A DNA stretch of 60,453 nt from Nostoc sp. NMS2 (GTDB taxonomy: Bacteria; Cyanobacteriota; Cyanobacteriia; Cyanobacteriales; Nostocaceae), in contig NZ_JABXKH010000041.1 in NCBI RefSeq assembly GCF_017115105.1, forward strand, positions 1 to 60,453, read 5' to 3'. The translations under genes were made by a program, and so were the position numbers. Position 1 is the stretch's first letter; each line of letters opens with the position of its first letter. This document shows positions 1 to 8,949 of this stretch, one piece after another. The notes beneath the pieces are model-generated. The model worked only from the letters and a program-made list of their open reading frames with translations. It had not been told where the DNA came from and ran no database searches.

Positions 1-54
1 CGTAATTCGTAATTCGTAATTCGTAATTCGTAATTCGTAATTCGTAATTCGTAA
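1..54. repeat. Heptanucleotide short tandem repeat (cgtaatt)n
   Basis: The window opens inside a run of nearly eight copies of the 7-base unit cgtaatt. Such heptameric short tandem repeats are typical of Nostoc/Anabaena intergenic DNA. The same unit recurs at 46086-46121. No gene is visible in it. Confidence 0.9.
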
Positions 55-500
55 TAGAGCCTCCCGCACGCTCCGCGTTAAGCGAAGCTACGCCGCAGGC
101 TTTACGTAATTTGTAATGGGCTACGCCCCGCTACGCTAACTTAATTAAGTTTTATGGGGATTTTAACCCACCGTAAAACTTGTAAATGCCCAGGCTCAAT
201 CTTTCGCTGAGAGGATATTTGAAAAGTCCTCTTCTCGGTAGCAAAATGTTTTAGATCCCCCTAAATCCCCCTTAAAAAGGGGGACTTTGATTCGGTTTCC
301 CCCCTTTTTAAGGGGGCTAGGGGGGATCAATAAGTGCAAAGATACAGCCAACCACTTTTCAAACAACCTCTGAGACAGCAAACTATTACTAGCCTAAAAT
401 CTAGGAGAAATAGTGCGAAAAATTCCCCTAGAATGGAATTAGATTAATGCGAACTACCTTTGTATTTTAATGGCAACGTAAAAACAGGAAATTATTATCC
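55..500. repeat. Repeat-filled intergenic region with large inverted repeat
   Basis: No convincing gene lies here. At 62-150 there is a GC-rich palindromic interspersed repeat (ccgcgttaagcgaagctacg core), related to copies near 16200, 22730 and 56150. At 254-328 an inverted repeat begins with gatccccctaaatccccc and ends with its near complement; similar C/G-rich hairpins occur at 16140-16345 and 29535-29640. Bases 441-497, just upstream of the DUF427 gene, resemble 2315-2373. Confidence 0.7.
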
Positions 501-995
501 ATGAGACCAAATCCTATTCCCCCACAACCCGGTCAAGAGTCAGTTTGGGATTATCCGCGTCCGGCTCGTTTAGAAGATAGCAACAAATTAATTCGGATAA
601 TTGTTAATAATATTGTTTTAGCAGAAACAAGTAAAGCTAAAAGAGTCATAGAAACTAGCCATCCTCCTTCTTATTACATTCCTTCAGAAGATATTAAACT
701 AGAATATCTGATAGAAACACCTAAAAAAACTTGGTGCGAATGGAAAGGCAAGTGTCAATATTATGATATAAGCATCGGTGATAAGTATATAAATAACGCT
801 GCTTGGCGATATTTTGACCCCACATCTGATTTTGTAACGATTCAAGAATACTATGCTTTTTACCCTAGTTTAATGGATGCTTGCTATGTAAATGATGAGC
901 TAGTTATGTCTCAACCTGGTGATTTTTACGGAGGATGGATTACCTCTGATATTGTCGGGCCATTTAAAGGTAGTGCAGGAACAATGGGGTGGTAA
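501..995 (+). CDS. DUF427 domain-containing protein
   Basis: A 164-residue soluble protein. The stretch VWDYPRPARLE near residue 15 and the later segment ETSHPPSYYIP fit the DUF427 family, a small beta-rich fold common in cyanobacteria and actinobacteria and of unknown biochemical role. The length is normal for the family and the gene is apparently complete, with an ATG start and no competing start. The next gene is on the opposite strand and ends only 29 bases away, so this gene is probably monocistronic. No signal peptide or membrane helix is visible. The family call is from recalled motifs; function is unknown. Confidence 0.75.
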   Translation: MRPNPIPPQPGQESVWDYPRPARLEDSNKLIRIIVNNIVLAETSKAKRVIETSHPPSYYIPSEDIKLEYLIETPKKTWCEWKGKCQYYDISIGDKYINNAAWRYFDPTSDFVTIQEYYAFYPSLMDACYVNDELVMSQPGDFYGGWITSDIVGPFKGSAGTMGW

Positions 996-1023
996 TTTTT
1001 GACATAGAATTAATTTAAACTTA

Positions 1024-1863
1024 TCAATCTAAAGTACTAGACGACTTCATGACAATATGCTCCAAAGAAGCTATAGGGAACATAATTCCTGGCTTCTTTG
1101 TAGGAGGATTTAGTGTGTTGAATAATCTGTCCCAAAATCCTTGAATCCCATAGTTTCTCTTGAAACAACTGTGGTGAAGATCGTGAAAATCTGATGGAAC
1201 AAAAAATATTGATAAAGAACTATGACCTTCTAGGTTGTAAGCATTACCTATAATAGTCCAAGCACATAGTTGGGTGATATCATACCCAAATATAAAGATA
1301 GGCAACAGGTCTGTAATAGTAACAATAATATATTCAGTCAAACTCTTATGTCCAGCAACAAAACTTGATGAGTCGGCAAACTCATGATGTTTTAAATGTA
1401 TTTTCTGTAAAAATTTTCTGTGAAGTAGCGAATGGGAAATGTAAAAACAGAAATCAGCAACAATTATTCTCATCAAAAACCATCCAAGGTTTGAGAGCAA
1501 ACTATTTCCTCTATTTACCTCTGGTGCTAGGTAGAGGATAATTAAAGCTGCTATGAAACTTTTGATTTCCCCAGTAATGATGCCTTTGGCAGTAAAGGAA
1601 GGAAATGGTTGTTTTTTGACTTTTTTAACTCTGGCAGTTAGTTTATCTCTCAAATTATCATTGTTTTTAATTACCTTTTCGATGAAAAGACCAATGCTAT
1701 AAAATGAAACAGAACCAACAAGCCAGTACAACAGTACCTGAGTTATAAAGTTGAGTTCTATATTGTGCAATAGCCAATAAAATATTTGCTGAACAATGGT
1801 GCAAGTAATAGCAATTTTTAGATAAAATTCAACCTCGAAACAGAAATTAAAAAAATTTTTCAT
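1024..1863 (-). CDS. Fatty acid hydroxylase / sterol desaturase family membrane protein
   Basis: A 279-residue integral membrane protein with the histidine clusters of the di-iron fatty acid hydroxylase superfamily: HSLLH (about residues 144-148), HLKHH (156-160) and HDLHH (227-231), plus isolated histidines between. Several hydrophobic helices precede the first cluster. Members hydroxylate or desaturate lipids, sterols or carotenoids (CrtR/CrtW relatives belong here); the substrate cannot be told from this sequence. The open frame extends upstream to a TTG at 1911, but the ATG at 1863 has AAGGA about 8 bases upstream and is preferred. No partner gene is adjacent. Confidence 0.8.
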   Translation of the reverse strand: MKNFFNFCFEVEFYLKIAITCTIVQQIFYWLLHNIELNFITQVLLYWLVGSVSFYSIGLFIEKVIKNNDNLRDKLTARVKKVKKQPFPSFTAKGIITGEIKSFIAALIILYLAPEVNRGNSLLSNLGWFLMRIIVADFCFYISHSLLHRKFLQKIHLKHHEFADSSSFVAGHKSLTEYIIVTITDLLPIFIFGYDITQLCAWTIIGNAYNLEGHSSLSIFFVPSDFHDLHHSCFKRNYGIQGFWDRLFNTLNPPTKKPGIMFPIASLEHIVMKSSSTLD

Positions 1864-2434
1864 AGCTGTATCCTTGTAGTAAGTAGTTATGAAATCAAGG
1901 TCTTTTGGCAAGTATAGATTATTTCTTTTTTGATTTCACAAGATTATAAATATTTCTCAATTGTATGGAATACAGACCTAACAAGAACAGCCCCTTTCCT
2001 GCTAGAGTTGGGGAGTAAGCCTCGAAGCCTCTCTTATTTTAGGTAAGAGGAATGGAAGTGATGGTCAAAATAATTGCATACATAGACGATGCGTAGCGGC
2101 TTACCGCAGGGTACGAGAGGCCCTATGTTGCAAAGGTATCCATTACAGAGCGATCGCACGAAGCGCCCACCGGAGGCGATCGCAAAAATTTTCACTCTAC
2201 TAACATTTGTAATTATTTTATCCCTATCTACTTACTGACAGAATTTTTCTGACTAGAAGATTTTTAGTGATTACAAATTTTAAACATAACGCAGCGAATG
2301 ATACAATTTGGATTGGATTAATGCGAATTTCTTTTACCTTTTAATTGCAATGTGGAAAAAGACATGAAATTACCAAAATCAGATTAGTATAACTTCCCTA
2401 ACTAAAAATCCCAAATTCAGAAGGCGCTGACTGG
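1864..2434. other. Intergenic region with degenerate repeats
   Basis: About 570 bases with no gene that I can support. It contains a degenerate GC-rich interspersed repeat at about 2085-2182 with HIP1 octamers (gcgatcgc), then an AT-rich part. Bases 2315-2373 resemble the region immediately upstream of the DUF427 gene (441-497), suggesting an old duplication or a shared upstream element. Confidence 0.5.
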
Positions 2435-2512
2435 ATGCAAGAAAACCAACATTCTCTACGCGATCGCATTCTCTATGGATGTAAAGAAACATTATTCAAG
2501 CAATTAGTTTGA
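2435..2512 (+). CDS. Possible 25-codon upstream ORF overlapping the EamA start
   Basis: An ATG at 2435 opens a 25-residue frame (MQENQHSLRDRILYGCKE...) whose TGA overlaps the ATG of the transporter in the arrangement TGATG. This geometry allows translational coupling. The RDRIL...LFKQ pattern is faintly like the first helix of TetR-type regulators, so it might instead be the remnant of a truncated regulator gene. There is no strong ribosome binding site. Low confidence that it is expressed. Confidence 0.25.
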   Translation: MQENQHSLRDRILYGCKETLFKQLV

Positions 2513-3393
2513 TGCAAATTGACAATACCTTGCGTTTCAAAGGAATAATGCTGCTTATCCTTGTTAATGTAATTAGCGCTACAACTTTTCCATTGACTAA
2601 AGACATCGTTAGTAGCCTTCCACCAAGTGCATTGATTGCTACACGTTTTGTCATAGCAGCAGCGGTTTTTACTGTAAATTTACGTAATATTAACGCACTT
2701 TTACTTCGTGATGGTACAGTACTAGGGCTTTTCCTTTTCTTTTTCTTAGCTATAGAAACAATTGCACTTAAGACTATACCAGCAAACCGGGCTGCATTCA
2801 TTGGTAGTTTGAACGCACTCATCGTCCCGCTACTAGCATGGCTGAGTGGTCAGCGCGTACCGTTGAGAACTTTCCTAGCTGCTGGAGTAGCTGTGATTGG
2901 TATTGGCGTGATGTTTTGGGAAGGGGGAGAACTAGGAATTGGCGATCTGTTAATGTTCGTTGATGCTTTTGTCTATGCAGGCTACATAATTTTCCTAGAC
3001 CGAGTTGCATCTCGTCACCCCACCTTAACGCTTACCAGTGTTCAACTTTTGTTCATTGCGGTGCTAGGTCTGCTCTGGAATAATACACAAATTCTGAACC
3101 AATTTGAGGTAATCCACCAGCACTGGGGAGTGATTGTCTACTTAGGGTTGTTGGCGACGGCTGCTGTCATCTGGCTTCAAACATTAGCACAGCAATGGGT
3201 TTCAGCTGAAGAAACAGCTTTACTTTATACACTTGAGCCATTGTTCGCCACAATTTTCTCGTTTTGGCTACTTGGAGAGCATCTGGGAATACGCGGTCTA
3301 ATTGGCGCGATTCTTGTCTTAGTTGCTCTGCTTCTAAGTCAAAGCCCTCAAAAGATTGAGCCGGAAGCAAAAGTTGAGGTACAGAGCGGTTAA
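2512..3393 (+). CDS. EamA family (DMT superfamily) transporter
   Basis: About 293 residues with ten predicted hydrophobic helices arranged as two EamA repeats. The first ends near IPANRAAFIGSLNALIVPL and the second near LLYTLEPLFATIFSFWLLGE, both hallmark segments of drug/metabolite exporters. It likely exports a small metabolite or amino acid across the inner membrane; the substrate is not deducible. A TTG at 2509 is in frame directly before the ATG at 2512; the ATG is the natural start and overlaps the stop of the small upstream frame. The length is typical and the gene looks intact. Confidence 0.85.
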   Translation: MQIDNTLRFKGIMLLILVNVISATTFPLTKDIVSSLPPSALIATRFVIAAAVFTVNLRNINALLLRDGTVLGLFLFFFLAIETIALKTIPANRAAFIGSLNALIVPLLAWLSGQRVPLRTFLAAGVAVIGIGVMFWEGGELGIGDLLMFVDAFVYAGYIIFLDRVASRHPTLTLTSVQLLFIAVLGLLWNNTQILNQFEVIHQHWGVIVYLGLLATAAVIWLQTLAQQWVSAEETALLYTLEPLFATIFSFWLLGEHLGIRGLIGAILVLVALLLSQSPQKIEPEAKVEVQSG

Positions 3394-3481
3394 CGGGCTT
3401 TTACCTCGAAAGTGAAATCTAACTAAGCCAAGTTTGAAACTTGGAAACCGCAAGAAATTTAAACATAGTGGGTCTTTATCT

Positions 3482-3964
3482 ATGAATACAATAGAGTCGA
3501 TTTCAGCTGTAAAGCTCAATTTTCATGTGACGATTCAGGAAACAACAAAAGGAAGAGGAGTATTTGCTACGAAAAAATTTGCCCAAGGGGAAACCGTCGT
3601 AGTGGGTATCCCAATTGAAGAAGTTCCCCAACGAACAATTTATTCCTTTCAAATGGATTTTAATTTGTATGTCAACCTAGATGAGCCTGCTATCGTAATT
3701 AACCATTCTTGCGATCCAAATACTGGTGTAAGGAACAATCAGTTTGGGGGATATGACTTCGTTGCTTTGGGCGATATCGAAGCAGGTAAGGAGATTACCT
3801 GGGACTACGAAACCACTGAATATGAATCAATTGCTGTCTCCCGGTGCTTGTGCAAATCTCTATCCTGTCGAGGGAAAACATTAGGATTCAAATTCCGCGA
3901 ACAGATGTTGCGCGATACTTATGGAGAATATATTGCAGATTATCTCAAAACCCAAAGCAAATAA
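3482..3964 (+). CDS. SET domain-containing protein (putative lysine methyltransferase)
   Basis: A compact 160-residue single-domain SET protein. It shows the N-terminal GRGVFATKKFAQGE segment, the cofactor-binding NHSCDPNTG motif, the ITWDYETTEY segment that supplies the catalytic tyrosine, and a post-SET zinc cluster (CLCKSLSCRG). SET enzymes transfer methyl groups from S-adenosylmethionine to protein lysines; bacterial targets are mostly unknown. An earlier in-frame ATG at 3434 would add 16 poorly conserved residues, so the ATG at 3482, where the conserved sequence begins, is preferred. It follows the EamA gene by about 90 bases on the same strand; a functional link is not evident. Confidence 0.85.
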   Translation: MNTIESISAVKLNFHVTIQETTKGRGVFATKKFAQGETVVVGIPIEEVPQRTIYSFQMDFNLYVNLDEPAIVINHSCDPNTGVRNNQFGGYDFVALGDIEAGKEITWDYETTEYESIAVSRCLCKSLSCRGKTLGFKFREQMLRDTYGEYIADYLKTQSK

Positions 3965-3972
3965 TGTTTGGT

Positions 3973-4089
3973 AAGTAAGTTGGCGCAATTAAAGCTAACT
4001 GGCAAGGGCTGTCATTGGTCATTAGTAAGGACTTTAAGCCTGTTTATGTTTCGTAACATAATTTGGTTTATTTCTGCCCACTTACTTAA
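3973..4089. repeat. MITE-like repeat, family A, copy 1
   Basis: A 117-base element starting taagtaagttggcgcaa and ending with an imperfect inverted copy (tctgcccacttactta). It contains the internal string aaagctaactggcaa, a short gtcattggtcattagtaa segment and ctttaagcctgttta. It is closely similar to 41149-41265 and, reversed and interrupted, to 29454-29735. There is no coding capacity, as expected for a non-autonomous mobile repeat. Confidence 0.75.
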
Positions 4090-4114
4090 TGCATCTATCT
4101 ATGCATTGTAAATA

Positions 4115-4238
4115 AGGGACTGACAAATAAAAAAACATCCCAAATTTTCTTGTGGAATGGGCATCCTGCCCGTCCCATATTCAGGGCGGGCAGGATGCCC
4201 ACCCCACAAGATGGATAATTTATTTTTTGTCAGTCCCT
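4115..4238. repeat. 124-base palindromic repeat element
   Basis: Outer arms agggactgacaaataaaaaa and ttttttgtcagtccct enclose a second strong stem built from gggcatcctgcccgtccc and its complement. The whole unit can fold as one long hairpin in the gap between the SET gene and the 3' end of ilvC. A fragment of the same sequence (cttgtggggtgggcaac) occurs at about 44897-44915, so it is interspersed. Confidence 0.7.
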
Positions 4239-4286
4239 AACATCTATAGGGGCATGAAAAATAATTTTGCGTAATTTCAAAATCAT

Positions 4287-4317
4287 TGTATAGACGTTGC
4301 ATTGCAACGTCTATACA
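4287..4317. terminator. Perfect 15-bp palindrome downstream of ilvC
   Basis: tgtatagacgttgca, one central base, then its exact reverse complement. It lies about 20 bases beyond the ilvC stop codon (ilvC is read on the minus strand). There is no clear T-run, so it may act as a transcript-stabilising hairpin or be another interspersed palindrome rather than a classical terminator. Confidence 0.45.
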
Positions 4318-4335
4318 TTCAGATCCTTGTTTGGC

Positions 4336-5358
<1,023 letters not shown>

Positions 5359-5527
5359 TCATTAATTGGCAGGCTTACGATTGTACCTCAAATTGAGTAC
5401 CCACATATGAACTGTTAACCGGATTTCTCACAATATTGCTCAAAGCCTTATAAAACCTAGAATCAGAAGTTTCACGTTTAAATGGAGTTAGTAAATTGAA
5501 GTAATCATTCATCAAGTCAGACTACCA

Positions 5528-6160
5528 ATGCTCTCCCAAGATAAACCAAATCCAAAAGATTCACCGCAAGGATCGTGCGAAACACGTCGTCAAAACATTC
5601 TGCCCACTGCCCCATTACCAGAATCTATTAGTAAAAATATCGAGACTATCATCGCATTGCACAGACGTTCCGAAAAAGACGTACCACAACACCAGCGAGT
5701 TGTAGAAACGGTAACTGCTTTTTTTGGTCGTCCTGCATTCCTGTATAGCATCCTGCTTGGGATTATTCTGTGGATAACACCCAATGTCTTACCACGACGT
5801 TTGGGCATACCAAGATTTGATCCTCTTCCATTTTCTTGGTTACAATTTTCACTGACTACGGGTTCATTGTTGGTGACAACAGGGGTATTGATTAAACAAG
5901 AGCGACAAGAAAAGTTAGCAGAGCAACGGGCGCAGCTTAGTCTTCAACTCAACCTGCTCTCTGAGCAAAAAATCGCTAAACTCATCGCTTTGCTTGAGGA
6001 ATTACGCCAGGATATTCCTAGTGTCAAAAATCGCTCTGACCCGGAGGCTGAAATGATGAAGTCCCCTACTGATCCGCACGCAATTATAGATGTATTAGAA
6101 GAGACTTTAGCATCTGAGTTAGCAAGTTTCTCTCAGCAAAAAGCATCAATTGAAGAATAA
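5528..6160 (+). CDS. DUF1003 domain-containing membrane protein
   Basis: A 210-residue protein with two membrane helices (about residues 72-90 and 105-125) in the DUF1003 arrangement: a segment ending FFGRPAFLYSILLGIILW, then FDPLPFSWLQFSLTTGSLLVTTGVLI followed by a charged coiled-coil tail (KQERQEKLAEQRAQLSLQLNLL). DUF1003 proteins are small inner-membrane proteins of unknown function found widely in bacteria. The ATG at 5528 is the only sensible start. It is transcribed divergently from ilvC and is about 110 bases upstream of the DUF4349 gene, so the two may share a transcript. Confidence 0.75.
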   Translation: MLSQDKPNPKDSPQGSCETRRQNILPTAPLPESISKNIETIIALHRRSEKDVPQHQRVVETVTAFFGRPAFLYSILLGIILWITPNVLPRRLGIPRFDPLPFSWLQFSLTTGSLLVTTGVLIKQERQEKLAEQRAQLSLQLNLLSEQKIAKLIALLEELRQDIPSVKNRSDPEAEMMKSPTDPHAIIDVLEETLASELASFSQQKASIEE

Positions 6161-6268
6161 TTGGATTTTGGACAAAACTTTATGCCTGTTACATAAATCG
6201 CAACAATACAGGCTTTTAGTTTTACTTCAGTAATACTGGGGTTAACTTCATCCATCTAGGGGTAGATT

Positions 6269-7195
6269 ATGTACGCTTCAGCTAAATTGCCGCGCACATC
6301 TGTTTTATTTGCGAGTACGTTATTAGGAGGGTTGATTTTCACCAGTTGCGCCTCTTCCCATCAGTTAGCAAATAAGCAGTTACCTCCAATGGCAGCTGAT
6401 AGTGCGGCAAATCCAGCATCTGCACCTGCTCGTGAAAGCAGTCTTTCCCAAAAGGTGGAAGCTGCACCAATAGCCCGTTCTCGTCCCCAACTCATCAAAA
6501 AGGCAGCAATCTCTTTGACTGTCAACTCTGTAGATAAGACTATTGATGCTGTTTCACAAATTATCAATCAACAGCAAGGGGATTTAATCGGGTTGAAACA
6601 ACAACAACCCAAAAACGACAACCCGCGTTACACAGCAACAATCCAATTGCGGATACCAGAGAATCGGCTAGAACCTACGTTAGAAGAAATAGCTAAATTA
6701 GGCACTGTTAATAGTCGTAATATCACTGCCGAAGATGTGGGCGATCGCCTGGTGGATTTCCAAGCCAGATTAACCAATTTACAAAAGACTGAAGCCAATT
6801 TGCAAAAAATTATGGATCGGGCTGGTTCTGTTAGAGATGTGCTTAGTGTTGCCCAAGAATTAAGTAATGTCAGACAAACCATAGAACAAATTGATGCCCA
6901 ACTGAAAAACCTCAAAAATCAAGTTGCATATTCCACAATTACGCTGAACCTAGAAGCAGCAGTTTCTACCACCAGTCCACAACCTGCCTTTGGTTTGCAA
7001 GTTCAGGAAACTTGGAACAATTCTACCCACTCTTTGAGTGCATTTTCTGTTGGCTTACTCAAGCTGGGTATTTGGTTAATTGTTTACAGCCCCTATTTGT
7101 TAATTTTTGCTGCTCTTATCTACGGCTTTAACCGTTGGCGACGAAATCATTCACCACGTTTGACACAAACACCAGAATCAACTCGTTCTGACTAA
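6269..7195 (+). CDS. DUF4349 domain-containing lipoprotein
   Basis: A 308-residue envelope protein. The N-terminus has a hydrophobic signal ending in FTSC, a plausible lipobox, so Cys-26 or nearby may be lipidated. The central region (residues about 80-225) matches DUF4349, with KKAAISLTVNSVDKTIDAVSQII and a long helical coiled coil from RLVDFQARLTNLQKTEANL to QLKNQVAYSTITLNLE. A single membrane helix sits near residues 265-287, followed by a short basic tail. Members are thought to be envelope-associated; function is unknown. A weak GGGG lies upstream of the ATG. The gene is complete and lies on the same strand as DUF1003. Confidence 0.8.
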   Translation: MYASAKLPRTSVLFASTLLGGLIFTSCASSHQLANKQLPPMAADSAANPASAPARESSLSQKVEAAPIARSRPQLIKKAAISLTVNSVDKTIDAVSQIINQQQGDLIGLKQQQPKNDNPRYTATIQLRIPENRLEPTLEEIAKLGTVNSRNITAEDVGDRLVDFQARLTNLQKTEANLQKIMDRAGSVRDVLSVAQELSNVRQTIEQIDAQLKNLKNQVAYSTITLNLEAAVSTTSPQPAFGLQVQETWNNSTHSLSAFSVGLLKLGIWLIVYSPYLLIFAALIYGFNRWRRNHSPRLTQTPESTRSD

Positions 7196-7430
7196 CACTT
7201 GCATAAATTCTACATCTACCTTTGATAAATCTACACAGATAAAGAGGGATTGAAATATTCCAAACTCTTATTGTCTGTACCTTTCTCTTAAAAAATTTTG
7301 TTTATCCTGTAGTTTCGATTACTTTAATACTTTTTCAAATGTAAAGAGCAATACAAAATATATGATGACAATTTTGATACAAATCTGTTAAGAATAGTTA
7401 CAATAGTCGGCATACACGATAACATTTCTT

Positions 7431-8786
7431 ATGGTAAATTCACTTGACAATAATCCACCCCATCAAGTAGTTATTGTTGGCGGTGGCTTTGGTGGACTTT
7501 ATGCAGCAAAAACACTTGCCAAAGCGGCAGTAAACGTTACTCTGATTGATAAACGTAACTTTCATCTATTTCAACCCCTTTTATATCAAGTCGCCACCGG
7601 TGCTTTATCTCCTGCTGATATTTCCTCACCGTTGCGTTCTGTCCTCAGCAAGAGCAAGAATACAAAAGTGCTGCTGGGAGAGGTGAATAATATTGATCCA
7701 GAAGCCAAACAAGTAACTGTGGGCGACGAAGCAATAGCCTACGACACGTTAATTGTTGCCACAGGTGCGAAGCATTCCTACTTTGGCAAAGATAACTGGG
7801 AAGAATTTGCCCCAGGCTTGAAAACAGTAGAAGATGCCATAGAAATGCGTAGCCGGATTTTTACGGCATTTGAAGCCGCAGAAAAAGAAACCGATCCAGA
7901 AAAACGCCGGGCTTGGTTAACTTTTGTAATTGTTGGTGGTGGCCCAACTGGTGTAGAATTGGCGGGCGCGATCGCAGAATTGGCAAATCAAACCCTCAAA
8001 GAAGATTTCCGCAACATCGACACCTCAGAAGCCAAGATTTTGCTATTAGAAGGGTTGGATCGGATTCTGCCACCCTTTGCACCAGAGTTATCACAAGAAG
8101 CGGAAGCATCCCTGACACGCTTGGGGGTGGTTGTCCAGACAAAAACACTGGTAACGAATATTGAAAATAATGTAGTTACCCTCAAACAAGGTGAAGAAGT
8201 TAAAGAAATTGCCTCAAAAACGGTATTATGGGCAGCAGGTGTGAAAGCTTCGGCAATGGGAAAAGTGCTAGCAGAACGCACAGATGCTGAATGCGATCGC
8301 GCTGGACGAATTATCGTTGAACCTGACTTGAGTATTAAAGGACATCCCAATATTTTTGTAATTGGCGACTTAGCAAATTTTTCTCATCAAAATGGTAAAC
8401 CCCTACCTGGTGTTGCACCTGTAGCGAAGCAGCAAGGTGAATATGTAGCAGAACTAGTCCAAAAGCGGCTTGTAGGTAACAATTTGCCACCCTTTGCTTA
8501 TACCGATCATGGTAGTTTAGCGATGATTGGGCACAATTCTGCTGTGGTAGACTTGGGCTTTATGAAGCTGAAAGGTTTCTTTGCATGGCTGTTTTGGCTG
8601 GTGATTCACATCTACTTCTTAATTGAATTTAACAACAAATTAGTAGTCATAATTCAGTGGGGATGGAATTACTTTACCCGTAATCGCGGAGCAAGATTGA
8701 TTACAGGTCAAGAATCAATCACGCAGTTCGGAATTAGCGATCGCACCAGTTATTCAACCGATAATAAACAGCCGGTAAATGTCTAA
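7431..8786 (+). CDS. Type II NADH dehydrogenase (NDH-2), NAD(P)/FAD-dependent oxidoreductase
   Basis: A 451-residue single-subunit flavoenzyme that passes electrons from NAD(P)H to the quinone pool without proton pumping. Motifs: FAD-binding VIVGGGFGGLYAAK (residues 13-26), the NDH-2 signature NFHLFQPLLYQVATG, the NADH-binding FVIVGGGPTGVELAG (about 164-178), the second FAD contact NIFVIGDLA, and a quinone-site-like GVAPVAKQQGEYVA segment. The C-terminal part carries a hydrophobic stretch (FFAWLFWLVIHIYFLIEF) that would anchor it to the membrane. Cyanobacteria have several paralogues (NdbA, NdbB, NdbC) and I cannot assign which one this is. A hairpin with a T-run follows at 8897-8939. Confidence 0.9.
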   Translation: MVNSLDNNPPHQVVIVGGGFGGLYAAKTLAKAAVNVTLIDKRNFHLFQPLLYQVATGALSPADISSPLRSVLSKSKNTKVLLGEVNNIDPEAKQVTVGDEAIAYDTLIVATGAKHSYFGKDNWEEFAPGLKTVEDAIEMRSRIFTAFEAAEKETDPEKRRAWLTFVIVGGGPTGVELAGAIAELANQTLKEDFRNIDTSEAKILLLEGLDRILPPFAPELSQEAEASLTRLGVVVQTKTLVTNIENNVVTLKQGEEVKEIASKTVLWAAGVKASAMGKVLAERTDAECDRAGRIIVEPDLSIKGHPNIFVIGDLANFSHQNGKPLPGVAPVAKQQGEYVAELVQKRLVGNNLPPFAYTDHGSLAMIGHNSAVVDLGFMKLKGFFAWLFWLVIHIYFLIEFNNKLVVIIQWGWNYFTRNRGARLITGQESITQFGISDRTSYSTDNKQPVNV

Positions 8787-8792
8787 ATTGGG

Positions 8793-8890
8793 CATTTGTC
8801 ATTAGTCATTGGTCATTTGTCATTAGTTATTAGTTATTCTCTCCCCCTGCTTCCCCTGCCTCCCCTGCTCCCCCATCTCCCCATCTCCCC
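8793..8890. repeat. Short tandem repeats (gtcatta-type and C-rich type)
   Basis: Overlapping copies of gtcatt(a/t)/gtcattg heptamers run from about 8793 to 8835, followed by a cytosine-rich run built on ctcccctg. These are the same two short-repeat classes found throughout the window, including inside mutS (gtcatt type) and the hybrid kinase gene (ccctgctc type). Confidence 0.75.
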
Positions 8891-8896
8891 ACTCCC

Positions 8897-8939
8897 CGCC
8901 CTCATAAATAAGCAGTAAGCTGTTTGAGGGCGTTTTTTT
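8897..8939 (+). terminator. Rho-independent-type terminator between NDH-2 gene and dapL
   Basis: Stem cgccctca / tgagggcg with a 20-base loop, followed directly by seven T residues (8933-8939). It fits a terminator for the NADH dehydrogenase gene. It ends only ten bases before the dapL ATG, leaving almost no room for a separate leader; a TATAAT string at 8939-8944 overlaps its end. Confidence 0.6.
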
Positions 8940-8949
8940 ATAATTTAGT

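Noticed and set aside
1..54. CRISPR array
   Set aside because: The repeats here and at 46086-46121 are contiguous heptamers without spacers. No array with 28-37 base repeats and unique spacers is present in the window.
7431..8786. Assignment as NdbB or another specific NDH-2 paralogue
   Set aside because: The motifs are common to all type II NADH dehydrogenases, and the subgroup cannot be chosen without an alignment or tree.
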